The translations under genes were made by a program, and so were the position numbers. The notes under the pieces were generated by a model. That model made no database searches. It was given only the letters and a program-made list of their open reading frames with translations, and was not told the origin of the DNA. Of a DNA stretch of 45,347 bases, positions 33,134 to 41,723 are shown in pieces (within the stretch, counting starts at the first letter, position 1; every line of letters starts with the position of its first letter). Source of the stretch: an uncultured Verrucomicrobiota bacterium (lineage in GTDB: Bacteria; Verrucomicrobiota; Kiritimatiellia; CAIVKH01); the NCBI GenBank assembly GCA_937996795.1, contig CALKUH010000062.1, positions 1 to 45,347 on the forward strand. Direction: 5' to 3'.

Positions 33134-34171
33134 TTACAGCGCGGCGCGCGGATGCTGCGACAGGATGCGTTCGGCGAGGGTGAGTCCGCTGATGAACGCA
33201 TTCTCGACGCGCGCGTTGAGGCACCAGTCCCCGGCGGCGCCGAGGCCCTGTTCCTCGTCCCAGAGGAACCCGGTGTTCAGCGCATTTTCGGGCGCGGCAT
33301 AGCGCCAGCGATGCGCGAGCGCAACGGAGGGTTGCACGTCCTTGATGCCGAGCGCCTCGTAGAACGCCGCGAGCAGGGCGTCGCGCACGCGATCCGCCGG
33401 ATCCTCCACATGCTCGCGCGACCACACGGGCGAAGCGTGCAGGACCCAAGCCTCGTGAGCGGCGCGGCCGGGCTTGCTGCCGCCGTTTGCGACCCACGCG
33501 AGCGGGCTGTTTTTGACGAACGCCGCCTCGAACGGCGCGTCGAGCTCGAATTCAAACATCGCCATCACCGCCCAGCATGGCTGCATGCGAACCGAGGCGG
33601 CCTGCGCCTGCAAGCGCGGCGAGGCGGCGAGCAGCGGCGCCGCCTGGTCCGGCGGCGCGGTGACAATCGCGAGATCGTACGCGTCGGGCAGCTCGCCGGA
33701 TTCGGAAACCAGCCGCCATCCCTCATCGCCGGGCCGCAACGCCGTGATGCGCGTGGCGAGCTGGACGTTGAGGCCGCCGGCCATGCCCTTGACCATCGCG
33801 TTCATGCCGGGCACGCCGACGTAGCGCACCGTGTCGTCCTGCAGCACGGCGATGTCGCCGCGATCGCAGGTCGCCATGCGGTGGCGCCACGGGCTGACAA
33901 GGCCCTGCTCCTGCCACGCCTCCACGTAGAGCTTGAAGCGCTCGTCGCGGACGGTGAAGAACTGGCACCCGTGGTCAAACGCGCACTCGCCTTCGCGCCG
34001 CGTGGACATGCGTCCGCCCACGCCGCGCCCCTTGTCGAAAATCGTCACCGGATAGCCGCGCTCCGCCAGCAAACGGCCCGCGGTGACGCCGGCCATGCCC
34101 GCGCCCACGATCGCGACCGAGGGGCGGATTTCGATCAACGTCGTCTCGCCCGGATGTGGCCGATGAATCAT
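33134..34171 (-). CDS. Renalase-like FAD-dependent oxidoreductase
   Basis: 345 residues. FAD-binding Gly-Ala-Gly-Met-Ala-Gly (about 24-29) with Asp-Lys-Gly-Arg-Gly-Val-Gly-Gly-Arg-Met-Ser-Thr-Arg, the pattern of amine-oxidase/renalase-like proteins. It probably oxidises a reduced nucleotide-type or amine substrate. It lies directly upstream of the photolyase gene (30-bp gap), a neighbourhood seen with photolyases elsewhere, so a light-related role is possible. Confidence 0.85.
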   Translation of the reverse strand: MIHRPHPGETTLIEIRPSVAIVGAGMAGVTAGRLLAERGYPVTIFDKGRGVGGRMSTRREGECAFDHGCQFFTVRDERFKLYVEAWQEQGLVSPWRHRMATCDRGDIAVLQDDTVRYVGVPGMNAMVKGMAGGLNVQLATRITALRPGDEGWRLVSESGELPDAYDLAIVTAPPDQAAPLLAASPRLQAQAASVRMQPCWAVMAMFEFELDAPFEAAFVKNSPLAWVANGGSKPGRAAHEAWVLHASPVWSREHVEDPADRVRDALLAAFYEALGIKDVQPSVALAHRWRYAAPENALNTGFLWDEEQGLGAAGDWCLNARVENAFISGLTLAERILSQHPRAAL

Positions 34172-34272
34172 ATGTGCATTACCCTGCGGCTATTGCGCGA
34201 ACACCATACCCGCGAGCGACGCCCCTGCCAAGACGTAGTCGCGGCGGCCAGCCCGCGGAGGCAGGTGGCCCG

Positions 34273-34794
34273 CTAGAAAACAATCGGGGCGAAGACCGGG
34301 TGGGGTTCGAGTTTGGCGCGGCCGCCGAGGAACGAGAGTTCGACAAGGAAATCAATTTCCAGCACGCGGGCGCCCAGCTTTTCGATCAACTGCGCCGCCG
34401 CGCGCGCGGTGCCTCCGGTGGCCAGCAGGTCGTCAAGCAGCAGGACCGATTCGCCGGGCTCGAACGCATCGCGGTGCACCTCAATCGTCGCGGTCCCATA
34501 TTCCAGGTCATAGGTCTGCTCGACCGTGTGGTACGGCAGCTTGCCTTTCTTGCGGATGGGCACGAAGCCGATGCCGAGTTCGTAGGCCAGCGCGGCGCCG
34601 AACAGGAATCCGCGCGATTCGACGGCCGCGATGCGATTCAACGCCCGTCCGCGATGCCGGTCGGCGAACACCTGCACGGCGGCGCGGAACAGCGCGGGGT
34701 CGCGGAGGATCGGGGTGATGTCTTTGAAGAGGATGCCGGGTTTGGGAAAATCGGGAATGTCACGGATCGCGGCTTTCACCTGGGCCAAACTCAT
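34273..34794 (-). CDS. apt: Adenine phosphoribosyltransferase
   Basis: 173 residues, the usual length. Salvages adenine with PRPP to AMP. The PRPP-binding motif Val-Leu-Leu-Leu-Asp-Asp-Leu-Leu-Ala-Thr-Gly-Gly-Thr (about 117-129) and Phe-Lys-Asp-Ile-Thr-Pro-Ile-Leu near the N-terminus are diagnostic. Start overlaps the sigma factor stop as ATGA, so they are co-transcribed. Confidence 0.97.
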   Translation of the reverse strand: MSLAQVKAAIRDIPDFPKPGILFKDITPILRDPALFRAAVQVFADRHRGRALNRIAAVESRGFLFGAALAYELGIGFVPIRKKGKLPYHTVEQTYDLEYGTATIEVHRDAFEPGESVLLLDDLLATGGTARAAAQLIEKLGARVLEIDFLVELSFLGGRAKLEPHPVFAPIVF

Positions 34795-35636
34795 ACGGCA
34801 ATTTCCTCCGGCTCGCTGATCCGCGCGTTCTCGTCCATCATCTGCCGCAGCTTCGTCACCGCGGCATTCTGGATCTGGCGCACCCGTTCGCGCGTGATCT
34901 TGAACCGGCGTCCAACGGTCTCCAGGGTTTCCACGCGGGCCCCCTTCAATCCGTATCGGTACTTTAGTATGTCCCGCTCGCGCCGGTCCAGCCGATCCAG
35001 CAGCCCTTCCATTTCCAGCTTCAGGTGCCGGTCGTTGATCTCGTCGAACGGCGTGCGGGCGCGGTCATCGCCGATCAGTTCGCCAAACTCGCTGCTGTCG
35101 CTGTCGCCCACCGGGGCGTCGAGCGAAGCCGGTTTCAGCGAAACCGTCTGCCAGTGCGTCACGACACTCGGCTCCACCTGCAATTCGATGGCCAGTTCCT
35201 CGACCGTCGGCTCGCGCCCGAAACGCTCCGTGAGCTGGTGCTCCGTCCGGCGCATGCGCGCGATCTTGTCCACGAGGTGCGCGGGCAGCCGGATCGTCTT
35301 GCTCTGGTTCGCGAGCGCGCGCTTGATGGATTGCTTGATCCACCACGCGGCGTAGGTGCTGAGCTTGCCGCCTTTTTTCGGATCGAACCGCTCGACGGCT
35401 TTCATCAGCCCGATGTTGCCCTCGGAAATCAGGTCGAGAAGCGGCAGGCCGTAGCGCGAGTAGTCGTGCGCTATTTTTACGACGAGCCGCAGGTTGGCCC
35501 GGATCATCAGGCTCTTGGCCTCCTCGTCGCCCTTCTTGATGCGGGCGGCGAGGACGATCTCCTCCGCCGGGGTCAACAGCGCCGTCTGCCCGATTTCACG
35601 CAGGTAAATTTTTATGGTTTTGTCGGAATCGATCAT
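34791..35636 (-). CDS. RNA polymerase sigma factor, sigma-70 group 2-like
   Basis: 281 residues. Region 1.2 (Asp-x-x-x-Ile-Tyr-Leu-Arg-Glu-Ile-Gly), region 2 with Ala-Asn-Leu-Arg-Leu-Val-Val-Lys-Ile-Ala, Asp-Leu-Ile-Ser-Glu-Gly-Asn-Ile-Gly-Leu-Met-Lys-Ala-Val and Tyr-Ala-Ala-Trp-Trp-Ile-Lys-Gln-Ser-Ile, region 3, and region 4 with Thr-Arg-Glu-Arg-Val-Arg-Gln-Ile-Gln are all present. Region 1.1 is absent. This looks like an RpoS/SigA-like alternative sigma; it could be a principal sigma of a small set. Its gene leads the sigma-apt pair. Confidence 0.93.
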   Translation of the reverse strand: MIDSDKTIKIYLREIGQTALLTPAEEIVLAARIKKGDEEAKSLMIRANLRLVVKIAHDYSRYGLPLLDLISEGNIGLMKAVERFDPKKGGKLSTYAAWWIKQSIKRALANQSKTIRLPAHLVDKIARMRRTEHQLTERFGREPTVEELAIELQVEPSVVTHWQTVSLKPASLDAPVGDSDSSEFGELIGDDRARTPFDEINDRHLKLEMEGLLDRLDRRERDILKYRYGLKGARVETLETVGRRFKITRERVRQIQNAAVTKLRQMMDENARISEPEEIAV

Positions 35637-35729
35637 GGCCGCACCGATGGTCCAACCCGTTAGACCCGCTCCCCGGACATTCGTTCGGTTCCGCGGTCAC
35701 AAAGTTGGTTCGGTCGGCGCCCCGCTTCC

Positions 35730-37334
35730 TTACAAATCCCCGTCCACCGTGACATTTACGCGCGCGGGCCGCGAGGTCGCCACCGCGCCCGACGCGTCCG
35801 TGGCGACGGCCACCCACGTGTACAGGCCGGTCTGCGCGGGCGTCCAGGTCCACTGTAGGACCGGGGCGTTGGTGGAGGCCATGTCGACCCCGTCGAGCTG
35901 GACGCGCACCACGGGGTCGCGCAGCTCGGGCGCCATCGCCTCCGCGACGATCGACAGCGGATGCCCCGCGCTCAGCGCGGTTCCGTCGTCCGGCTCGATC
36001 AGCGCCGCGGCGAGGCCCTCGTCCGCCGCGAGGCGCACCTGCATCGGCACGCGCGCGGACCGGCTCACCCGGCCGCGCATGTCGACCGCCGCCGCCACCA
36101 GGTGATGCATGCCCGCCGGCGGCTGTTCCCACGTCCATCGATACGGCGCGCCGGTGGCGGTGCCCAGGATCACGCCGCTGGAGAAGAACGTCACACGCCG
36201 CACACCCGCCTCCGCCTGCGCCTCCGCTTCCAGCGCCACGGGCGTCCCCTCCACCACCGAGTGGCGGGGCGCCGGCGCCGTCATGCGGATGCGCGGGCGC
36301 GGCGTCTTCGCCGGCGGGTTCGGCGTGAGCAGGAACGCGCGCTCCCGCTCGCGCAGCAGGCCATAGCCCACGATCTGCCCGCGATTGTTGATGCCGCGGG
36401 CCTCGATCAGCAGCCAGGGCTCGTCCGTCTCGACCAGTTCATTGAGGTCCGCCATCGCGCCGTCGCGCGCGATGAACGCGCGATCCTCGTCCTCGTGGCT
36501 GCTGACGAACAGGCCCACGGCCACGCCCGCGTCGTTGAGGTCGTGCGCGATGCTGTAGACGTTTTCGAGCGTGTCGAGGTCGCGCGGCGCGCCGTCCGCG
36601 CCGAAGTGCACCGCATGGGTCGCCTCCCGCCACTCGGCGTAGCCCGCGGCGAGGCCGTCCGATGCCAGCGCCATCGCGGCGCTGCTCAAGTCGGCGCCCG
36701 CGGACAGGCGCGTGATCTGCAAGCCCGCGTCGCCGAGCCGGAACGCGCGGCTCACATAGTCCTGTTCCGGCGCGTCCTCGACCTGGCCCGCCAGTTCCCC
36801 CACGTCGTTCACGGCGTGGATCAGGCTCGCGCCGAGCCCGCGCAGCGGTTCCGGCACCGACACGCCGTCCACCGTCCACACCAGCGCGCGCGACACGCCG
36901 TCGCGCTCGCCGCCGCCCGCGAACACGCCGAAGTTGTTCGCCGCGTATACAAAGCCTTCGCGGAATCCCTCCGGCAGCGGCAACGCCGACAGTCCCGGCC
37001 CGGCCTTCCACCGGAACGGCAGCATCCGGCCCTCGGCGTCCTCGGCCTCGCCGGCGACATCGCCCCGGTCATTGACGGCATACGCGCGGCTGATCTCGCC
37101 GCCCAGCGTGCCCAGGTCCTGCATCCCGTCATCGGGCGTCCACCGGAACGCGCGCAGCGCGCCCGCGGCCGTCTCCGCCTCGCCAACGACCACGCCGTCT
37201 TCGTTGATCGCATGGGCACGACTGTTTGCGCCGCCGAGCGTGCCGAGGTCGCGTACGCTGTACGTCACCTCGCCCCGCGCCGTTGCGACGAGGAGCGCCG
37301 AGAGAACCGCCAGCACGTGCAGCGCGCGTTTCAT
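35730..37334 (-). CDS. Secreted HAF-repeat protein with Ig-like C-terminal part
   Basis: 534 residues with a signal peptide (about 1-21). The N-terminal 300 residues contain several copies of a HAF-type repeat: Asp-Leu-Gly-Thr-Leu-Gly-Gly followed by Ala-x-Ala-Ile/Val-Asn-x-x-Gly-x-Val-x-Gly-Glu-Ala. Such repeats form beta-propeller-like extracellular domains. The last 200 residues hold two likely Ig-like domains (Val-Arg-Val-Gln-Leu-Asp-Gly-Val and Tyr-Thr-Trp-Val-Ala-Val-Ala-Thr-Asp patterns). Probably a surface or secreted protein. Its ATG overlaps the DUF481 stop (TGATG). Confidence 0.8.
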   Translation of the reverse strand: MKRALHVLAVLSALLVATARGEVTYSVRDLGTLGGANSRAHAINEDGVVVGEAETAAGALRAFRWTPDDGMQDLGTLGGEISRAYAVNDRGDVAGEAEDAEGRMLPFRWKAGPGLSALPLPEGFREGFVYAANNFGVFAGGGERDGVSRALVWTVDGVSVPEPLRGLGASLIHAVNDVGELAGQVEDAPEQDYVSRAFRLGDAGLQITRLSAGADLSSAAMALASDGLAAGYAEWREATHAVHFGADGAPRDLDTLENVYSIAHDLNDAGVAVGLFVSSHEDEDRAFIARDGAMADLNELVETDEPWLLIEARGINNRGQIVGYGLLRERERAFLLTPNPPAKTPRPRIRMTAPAPRHSVVEGTPVALEAEAQAEAGVRRVTFFSSGVILGTATGAPYRWTWEQPPAGMHHLVAAAVDMRGRVSRSARVPMQVRLAADEGLAAALIEPDDGTALSAGHPLSIVAEAMAPELRDPVVRVQLDGVDMASTNAPVLQWTWTPAQTGLYTWVAVATDASGAVATSRPARVNVTVDGDL

Positions 37335-38047
37335 CAGAAGCGATACCCCAGCGTGGTGCTGAACACGGTGTCCTGCTCCTCCTTGCCCTCGGCGGGCAGG
37401 CTGTCATACGTGCCTTCGAAGCGGACGTGCAGCGTGAGTTGCTCGTCGAGATCGGACTTCAATTCGACGAACGCCTTGACCAAATAGCGATCCACGTCCG
37501 TCCGCAACTCGGGCACGTATTCGATGCCCTGGAGCAGGCGCGCGGTTTTCGTGACGCGTCCCTCGTAGTATTCGGCGAAGCGCAGCGCGGGATACGCCTC
37601 GCGCTCGCCGGCCTTTTTTTCGACCACGCCGGCCGGCCCGCCCTCGAGGCGCAGGGATTGCGCGTCGTCGCGCACGAGGTAGCGGCCCAGGCTCGGGCTG
37701 AGCACCACGCGATAGTCGATCTCCGCGATGCCGTCATAGAAAAAATCGAGGCGGTACGTCATGTAGGTGAGGCGGTTGATTTCGCGGTTGAACTGCGCCT
37801 CGGCGGTCACCTGCTCGCGGTTCTTTTCGCTGTTCAGCTCGCCGATGTCGCCGCGGAGCTTCAGTTCGGACTCCCAGCCCGGCCCGCGACCCGTCGCGCC
37901 GATCTCCGCGCGCGTCTGCGTCGAGTCCTTGTTGCCCTCGGTCACGTTCACGCCGCCCTGCACGCGCCGGGTCCATCCGTGTTTCGTGTCCGCGGAGGCC
38001 ACCCCGGCGCCGAGCAGCGCAATCAGCAGCAAACACAGCCCGCGCAT
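37334..38047 (-). CDS. DUF481 outer-membrane protein
   Basis: 237 residues from the ATG at 38047. Signal peptide (about 1-19), then alternating hydrophobic strands ending in a C-terminal Phe preceded by aromatic/hydrophobic residues (Leu-Gly-Tyr-Arg-Phe), typical of an outer-membrane beta-barrel. Gly-Asn-Lys-Asp-Ser-Thr-Gln-Thr is a DUF481-like turn. Follows ptsP by 4 bp and is coupled to the HAF gene, so the three appear to be one operon. Confidence 0.85.
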   Translation of the reverse strand: MRGLCLLLIALLGAGVASADTKHGWTRRVQGGVNVTEGNKDSTQTRAEIGATGRGPGWESELKLRGDIGELNSEKNREQVTAEAQFNREINRLTYMTYRLDFFYDGIAEIDYRVVLSPSLGRYLVRDDAQSLRLEGGPAGVVEKKAGEREAYPALRFAEYYEGRVTKTARLLQGIEYVPELRTDVDRYLVKAFVELKSDLDEQLTLHVRFEGTYDSLPAEGKEEQDTVFSTTLGYRF

Positions 38048-38051
38048 GGAC

Positions 38052-40334
38052 TCAACCGATCTCCAGCGCGCGGGCCACATCGCGCACGCGGCCGAGGGAG
38101 AGCAGGTGCCGCGCGCGTTTTTCGGCCTCATCCGCGCGGAGGTTCACCACCACCTGCTGCACGCGCGGGATCTGGCGCGGCTCGACGCTCAGGGCGTGGA
38201 TGCCGATGCCGAGCAGGAACGGGATCATCTTCGGGTCCGATGCCATCTCGCCGCAGAACGAAAGCGGTTTCCGGTGGCGTCGGGCCGCCTGCGCCACGCG
38301 GTTCAACGCCCGCAACACGGCGGGGTGATAGGCGACATACAGGTCGGAGATGTGCTCGTTGGTCCGGTCCACCGCAAGCATGTACTGCACCAGGTCATTG
38401 CCGCCGATGGAAAGGAAATCCGCCTCCTCCGCCAGTTCCTCCGCGACCTCGACGGCGGACGGCAGCTCGATCATCGCGCCGAGGCGCGGGCGGGGGTTGT
38501 GCTCAAGCCCCTCCTCCGCCAGCGCGGCGATGCACTCCTGCACGACCGCGCGCGCGTCCGTAAAATCCTCCACCGAGGACACGAGCGGGAACATGATCTG
38601 CAATTCCGTGTCCACGCCCGCGCGCAGCAGCCCGCGCAGTTGCTGGGTGAAAATGTTCCGGTAGCGCAGCGAAAAACGGATGGCGCGCAGGCCGAGGAAC
38701 GGGTTCGCCTCGTTCACGCTCGGGAAATACGACAGCATCTTGTCGCCGCCGACGTCGAGCGTGCGGAAGGTGACGGGCTTGCCCGGCAGGCCCTCCAGCA
38801 GCTTGCGATAAACGCGGTATTGCTCCTCCTCGGAGGGGAAATCGTTGCGCACGATGAACGGGAATTCGCTGCGGTAGAGGCCGATCCCCTCCGCCTTCAG
38901 CCGGCGCGCGACGGGCAGTTCGCTCAACATGTTGATGTTGCACAGCACGCGGATGCGCGCGCCGTCCCGGGTCGTGGTTTCCTCCCGCACCTCCGGTTCC
39001 TCGCACTCCACCACGCGCCGGTTCTCCGCCAGTTCGCGGAACGTGCGCAGCACGTCGGTGGACGGATCGACGTAGAGGTTGCCCTGTTCGCCGTCGAGCG
39101 CGAGCAACACGTCGTTGCCCAGGTTGAACAGCTTGCGGTTGTCCACCACCACCATCGGCAGCTGCAGCGACCGCGTCAGGATCGCGACGTGCGACGTCGT
39201 GCCGCCGCTGACCAGGACGAGGCCCTCCGCCTTCTGCGCCGACAGCTTGAGGATGTCGGACGGCATCAATTCGCCGGCGATGATGACGCGGCCGCGGTAG
39301 TCGCCCTCCGACTCCTCGCCCGTCTGCAGGTTCTTGATGAGGCGGCGGCCGATGTCCTTCACGTCCTGCACCTTTTCGCGCAGGCGCGGATTCGCGCTGT
39401 TGCCAAAAAGCTGGATGTATTCGTTGACCACCGACTGGATGGCCATTTCGACCGGCGCGCCCTTCTCGATAAGCGTCTGCATGGCCCCGGAGAACTTCGC
39501 GTCCTTCACGATCAGCAGGTGCGCGCTGAAAATCATCGACGCGACATCCGCCAGCCGCTCCTCCATCTGGAGCTGCAGCGCCTCAAGCTGCTGCTCCGTC
39601 TTCGCGAGCGACCGGTGGAAATCCTCGAGCTTCCACGCCGTCGCGTGGCTGGCCGTCGCGAGGATGAAGCGGTCGTGATCCGGCCCGAAGACCGTCGCCA
39701 CGCCGATCGCAATCCCGCTGGAACCCGGCGAGCCGCGCAGCAGCTTGAGATCCGGGTCGTCCTCGTCGAGCACCACCGGCGCCGCGGCGGCGGCCTGGCT
39801 CTCCTGGATCTGGTGCAGCGTGATCAGCAGCTTCGCGTTTTCTATCGTCGCGGCGAGCTGCGCGGCGATCGCCTGCAACGCCTTCGTGTCGTTGTCCTCG
39901 AAATAGTTCTCCACCGGGTCCTGCAACACCAGCGCGCCCACGCGCTCCAGCCCGCGCAGGATCGGCACCGCGAGGAAGGCCCGATAGCGCTCCTCCTGGA
40001 TGCCGGGGATGAACTTGAAATTCGGGTTCCGGTCGCCGCTGCCCTCGCGGATCGGGCGCAATTCCTTGACCGCCAGGCCCGTGAGGCCCTCGCCCAGGCG
40101 CAGCCGCACCTTGCCGATGGATTCGGGGCTCAACCCCTGCGTCGCGGTGAGCACGAGTTCCTGCGTCTTCTCGTCATAGAGATAGACCGAGCAGACGGCC
40201 GACCGCATGTGATAGGCCACGATGCTGACAACGGTCTGGAGAAAATCCTCCAGGCTGGAGCTTTTTTTAAATAGCCCCGCCAGCTCCGCAATGTTGCAGA
40301 TCAGATCGACGTTGTCTTTGCGCATACCGCCCAT
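38052..40334 (-). CDS. ptsP: GAF-domain phosphoenolpyruvate-protein phosphotransferase (PtsP, EI-Ntr)
   Basis: 760 residues from the ATG at 40334, chosen because AAGG lies five bases before it (the frame stays open for 87 codons upstream without support). A GAF sensor domain (about 20-170) is followed by enzyme I. The phosphohistidine motif Gly-Gly-Thr-Thr-Ser-His-Val-Ala-Ile-Leu has its His at about 382, and the PEP-binding domain ends with Gly-Gly-Asn-Asp-Leu-Val-Gln-Tyr-Met-Leu-Ala-Val-Asp-Arg. It autophosphorylates from PEP and hands the phosphate to NPr of the nitrogen PTS. NPr and IIA are not in the window. sixA lies upstream on the same strand. Confidence 0.95.
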   Translation of the reverse strand: MGGMRKDNVDLICNIAELAGLFKKSSSLEDFLQTVVSIVAYHMRSAVCSVYLYDEKTQELVLTATQGLSPESIGKVRLRLGEGLTGLAVKELRPIREGSGDRNPNFKFIPGIQEERYRAFLAVPILRGLERVGALVLQDPVENYFEDNDTKALQAIAAQLAATIENAKLLITLHQIQESQAAAAAPVVLDEDDPDLKLLRGSPGSSGIAIGVATVFGPDHDRFILATASHATAWKLEDFHRSLAKTEQQLEALQLQMEERLADVASMIFSAHLLIVKDAKFSGAMQTLIEKGAPVEMAIQSVVNEYIQLFGNSANPRLREKVQDVKDIGRRLIKNLQTGEESEGDYRGRVIIAGELMPSDILKLSAQKAEGLVLVSGGTTSHVAILTRSLQLPMVVVDNRKLFNLGNDVLLALDGEQGNLYVDPSTDVLRTFRELAENRRVVECEEPEVREETTTRDGARIRVLCNINMLSELPVARRLKAEGIGLYRSEFPFIVRNDFPSEEEQYRVYRKLLEGLPGKPVTFRTLDVGGDKMLSYFPSVNEANPFLGLRAIRFSLRYRNIFTQQLRGLLRAGVDTELQIMFPLVSSVEDFTDARAVVQECIAALAEEGLEHNPRPRLGAMIELPSAVEVAEELAEEADFLSIGGNDLVQYMLAVDRTNEHISDLYVAYHPAVLRALNRVAQAARRHRKPLSFCGEMASDPKMIPFLLGIGIHALSVEPRQIPRVQQVVVNLRADEAEKRARHLLSLGRVRDVARALEIG

Positions 40335-40477
40335 TTCGCCTTCGGTAAACCCTCGCCGTTTATCCCTGAAAACGGGCCGGTGTCGATGCAAATTGGAAAA
40401 CCAGTTGCGGGGCGCGCCGCCGGGCATCCCCACGTCCCCTTTTCGGGGACGAGAAGGAGAGCGACGACGGGGACGGG
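40335..40477. repeat. Intergenic region between sixA and ptsP with a GAC-rich repeat and hairpin
   Basis: Contains a short hairpin GTCCCC-TTTTC-GGGGAC (40434-40450) and a GAC-rich tract related to the repeats around gcvP. No gene. Confidence 0.45.
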
Positions 40478-40948
40478 TTAGATGCGCGCCGGATCCCAGA
40501 CCGCGCGCAGCCGGGCATGTCCGCGGGACAGGGTCTCGATCTCGACGACCCCGCCCTTCTTGAGCTTCAGGTCGAGCCGCCCGCCGGCGACCCACGCGGA
40601 CACCGCCTGCGAGAAGTCCGGCTCATGCCCCACCAGCGCCACCCAGCGGACATCGCCCAGGCCCTCCACCACGCGCTGGATCGCCGCGGCGGACGCGCCG
40701 GGATTGAGTTCTTCCCGCACCTCGATCTTCGGGCACCCGTACGCGGCGGCAAGCGCCTCGGCCGTCTGGCGGGCGCGCACGGCATTCGAGCTGATCAGCC
40801 GGTCCGGCACCGGGTAGCGTTTCGCCAGCCGGGCCGCAACCCGCTTGAATCGCTTGCGGCCTTCCGGGGTCAAGGGACGGGCCAGATCGCCCCCGGCGAA
40901 GGCGTCCGCCTCGACCGCCCGCGCGTGGCGAATGAAGAGAATCCTCAC
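40478..40948 (-). CDS. sixA: Phosphohistidine phosphatase SixA
   Basis: 156 residues, the usual length. The histidine-phosphatase motif Phe-Ile-Arg-His-Ala-Arg (5-10) and the later Gly-His-Glu-Pro-Asp-Phe (near 108) give the two active-site histidines; Thr-Pro-Glu-Gly-Arg is conserved. E. coli SixA removes phosphate from histidine of PTS-Ntr proteins, so its location next to ptsP is functionally meaningful. A gap of 143 bp separates it from ptsP. Confidence 0.93.
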   Translation of the reverse strand: MRILFIRHARAVEADAFAGGDLARPLTPEGRKRFKRVAARLAKRYPVPDRLISSNAVRARQTAEALAAAYGCPKIEVREELNPGASAAAIQRVVEGLGDVRWVALVGHEPDFSQAVSAWVAGGRLDLKLKKGGVVEIETLSRGHARLRAVWDPARI

Positions 40949-40960
40949 AGTGTCCCCTGC

Positions 40961-40989
40961 TTGACTTTCCCGACCCGACGCCCTAATGC
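40961..40989 (+). promoter_or_regulatory. Likely promoter of the tRNA-Gln gene
   Basis: TTGACT at 40961-40966, a 17-bp gap and TAATGC at 40984-40989, with the transcript start a few bases before the mature tRNA end at 41002. The -35 is near consensus; the -10 is weak. Confidence 0.5.
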
Positions 40990-41001
40990 TGGACGTTCGT
41001 T

Positions 41002-41075
41002 TGCCCGATGGTGTAACGGTAGCACAACAGATTCTGAATCTGTTTGTCTAGGTTCAAATCCTAGTCGGGCAACCA
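41002..41075 (+). tRNA. tRNA-Gln (anticodon CTG)
   Basis: A full cloverleaf can be drawn: acceptor TGCCCGA pairs with TCGGGCA, an anticodon stem ACAGA/TCTGT with loop TTCTGAA (anticodon CTG, reads CAG), a T-loop GGTTCAAATCC, and an encoded CCA at 41073-41075. Confidence 0.95.
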
Positions 41076-41106
41076 TCCCCCACCCGCTTCCATTCGGCGT
41101 TCTCGT

Positions 41107-41610
41107 TCAGGTCAGTCCCAGCCGGTGGACCAGTTGTGCGAAGAGGTAGAGGCCCGCGCCGAACGCCAGGTGATTCATCATGCTGCGAAGCCGCGCCCGC
41201 CCCGGGTGCGCCGTTTTCGACGCGGCGAATCCCAGTCCAAAGGCTGGTTGCATGACAAAAAACGGCGCAACAACCGTCACCACGCCAAACACAATCGCGG
41301 GCAGCAGCGTCGGGTGCCGCAGCCATTGAGGACCCGCCCAAACAAGGAACACGCCGGCCAGGGTGACGCCAATGGCATAGTGGGCGCACCACCCGACCGC
41401 GCACTCGGCGCCCTTCGGCTTCGCCGCCGCAAGATTCACGTGCGTAAAGACCCCTTCACGCATGTAGAGCATCCAGCGCCCGACGAGACATATGTTGGAC
41501 GGTGGAATCTTGAAGGCGTGCTTCAGGGTCAGCGCCCAACCATCGAACGTGAGCGTGGCGCCGAGCCCGATGATCATTCCGGCAACGAGGGTGGTGGTCA
41601 GCTGGTCCAT
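41107..41610 (-). CDS. DUF2938 membrane protein
   Basis: 167 residues. About four transmembrane segments, with Gly-Arg-Trp (about 44-46), Gly-Trp-Cys-Ala-His-Tyr (about 73-78) and Met-Gln-Pro-Ala-Phe-Gly-Leu-Gly-Phe-Ala-Ala, the conserved pattern of DUF2938. Function unknown. Confidence 0.75.
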   Translation of the reverse strand: MDQLTTTLVAGMIIGLGATLTFDGWALTLKHAFKIPPSNICLVGRWMLYMREGVFTHVNLAAAKPKGAECAVGWCAHYAIGVTLAGVFLVWAGPQWLRHPTLLPAIVFGVVTVVAPFFVMQPAFGLGFAASKTAHPGRARLRSMMNHLAFGAGLYLFAQLVHRLGLT

Positions 41611-41648
41611 GTCGGGCGGTGTACGGTCATGGCTGACTCACAGCCGCA

Positions 41649-41704
41649 CCAACAGGCCTCCGGGGCGCCGCGATTCGCGGCGCACTCCAGGAGGCGCCTG
41701 TTGG
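41649..41704. repeat. 56-bp imperfect inverted repeat
   Basis: Outer arms CCAACAGGCCTCC (41649-41661) and GGAGGCGCCTGTTGG (41690-41704) pair with a 2-nt bulge, and an inner GCGCCGCGA/TCGCGGCGC stem (41665-41673 with 41675-41683) closes the middle. It sits between two convergent gene ends or starts and may be a terminator or a palindromic repeat. Confidence 0.6.
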
Positions 41705-41723
41705 CCGCCGTTCAATACGGCAT

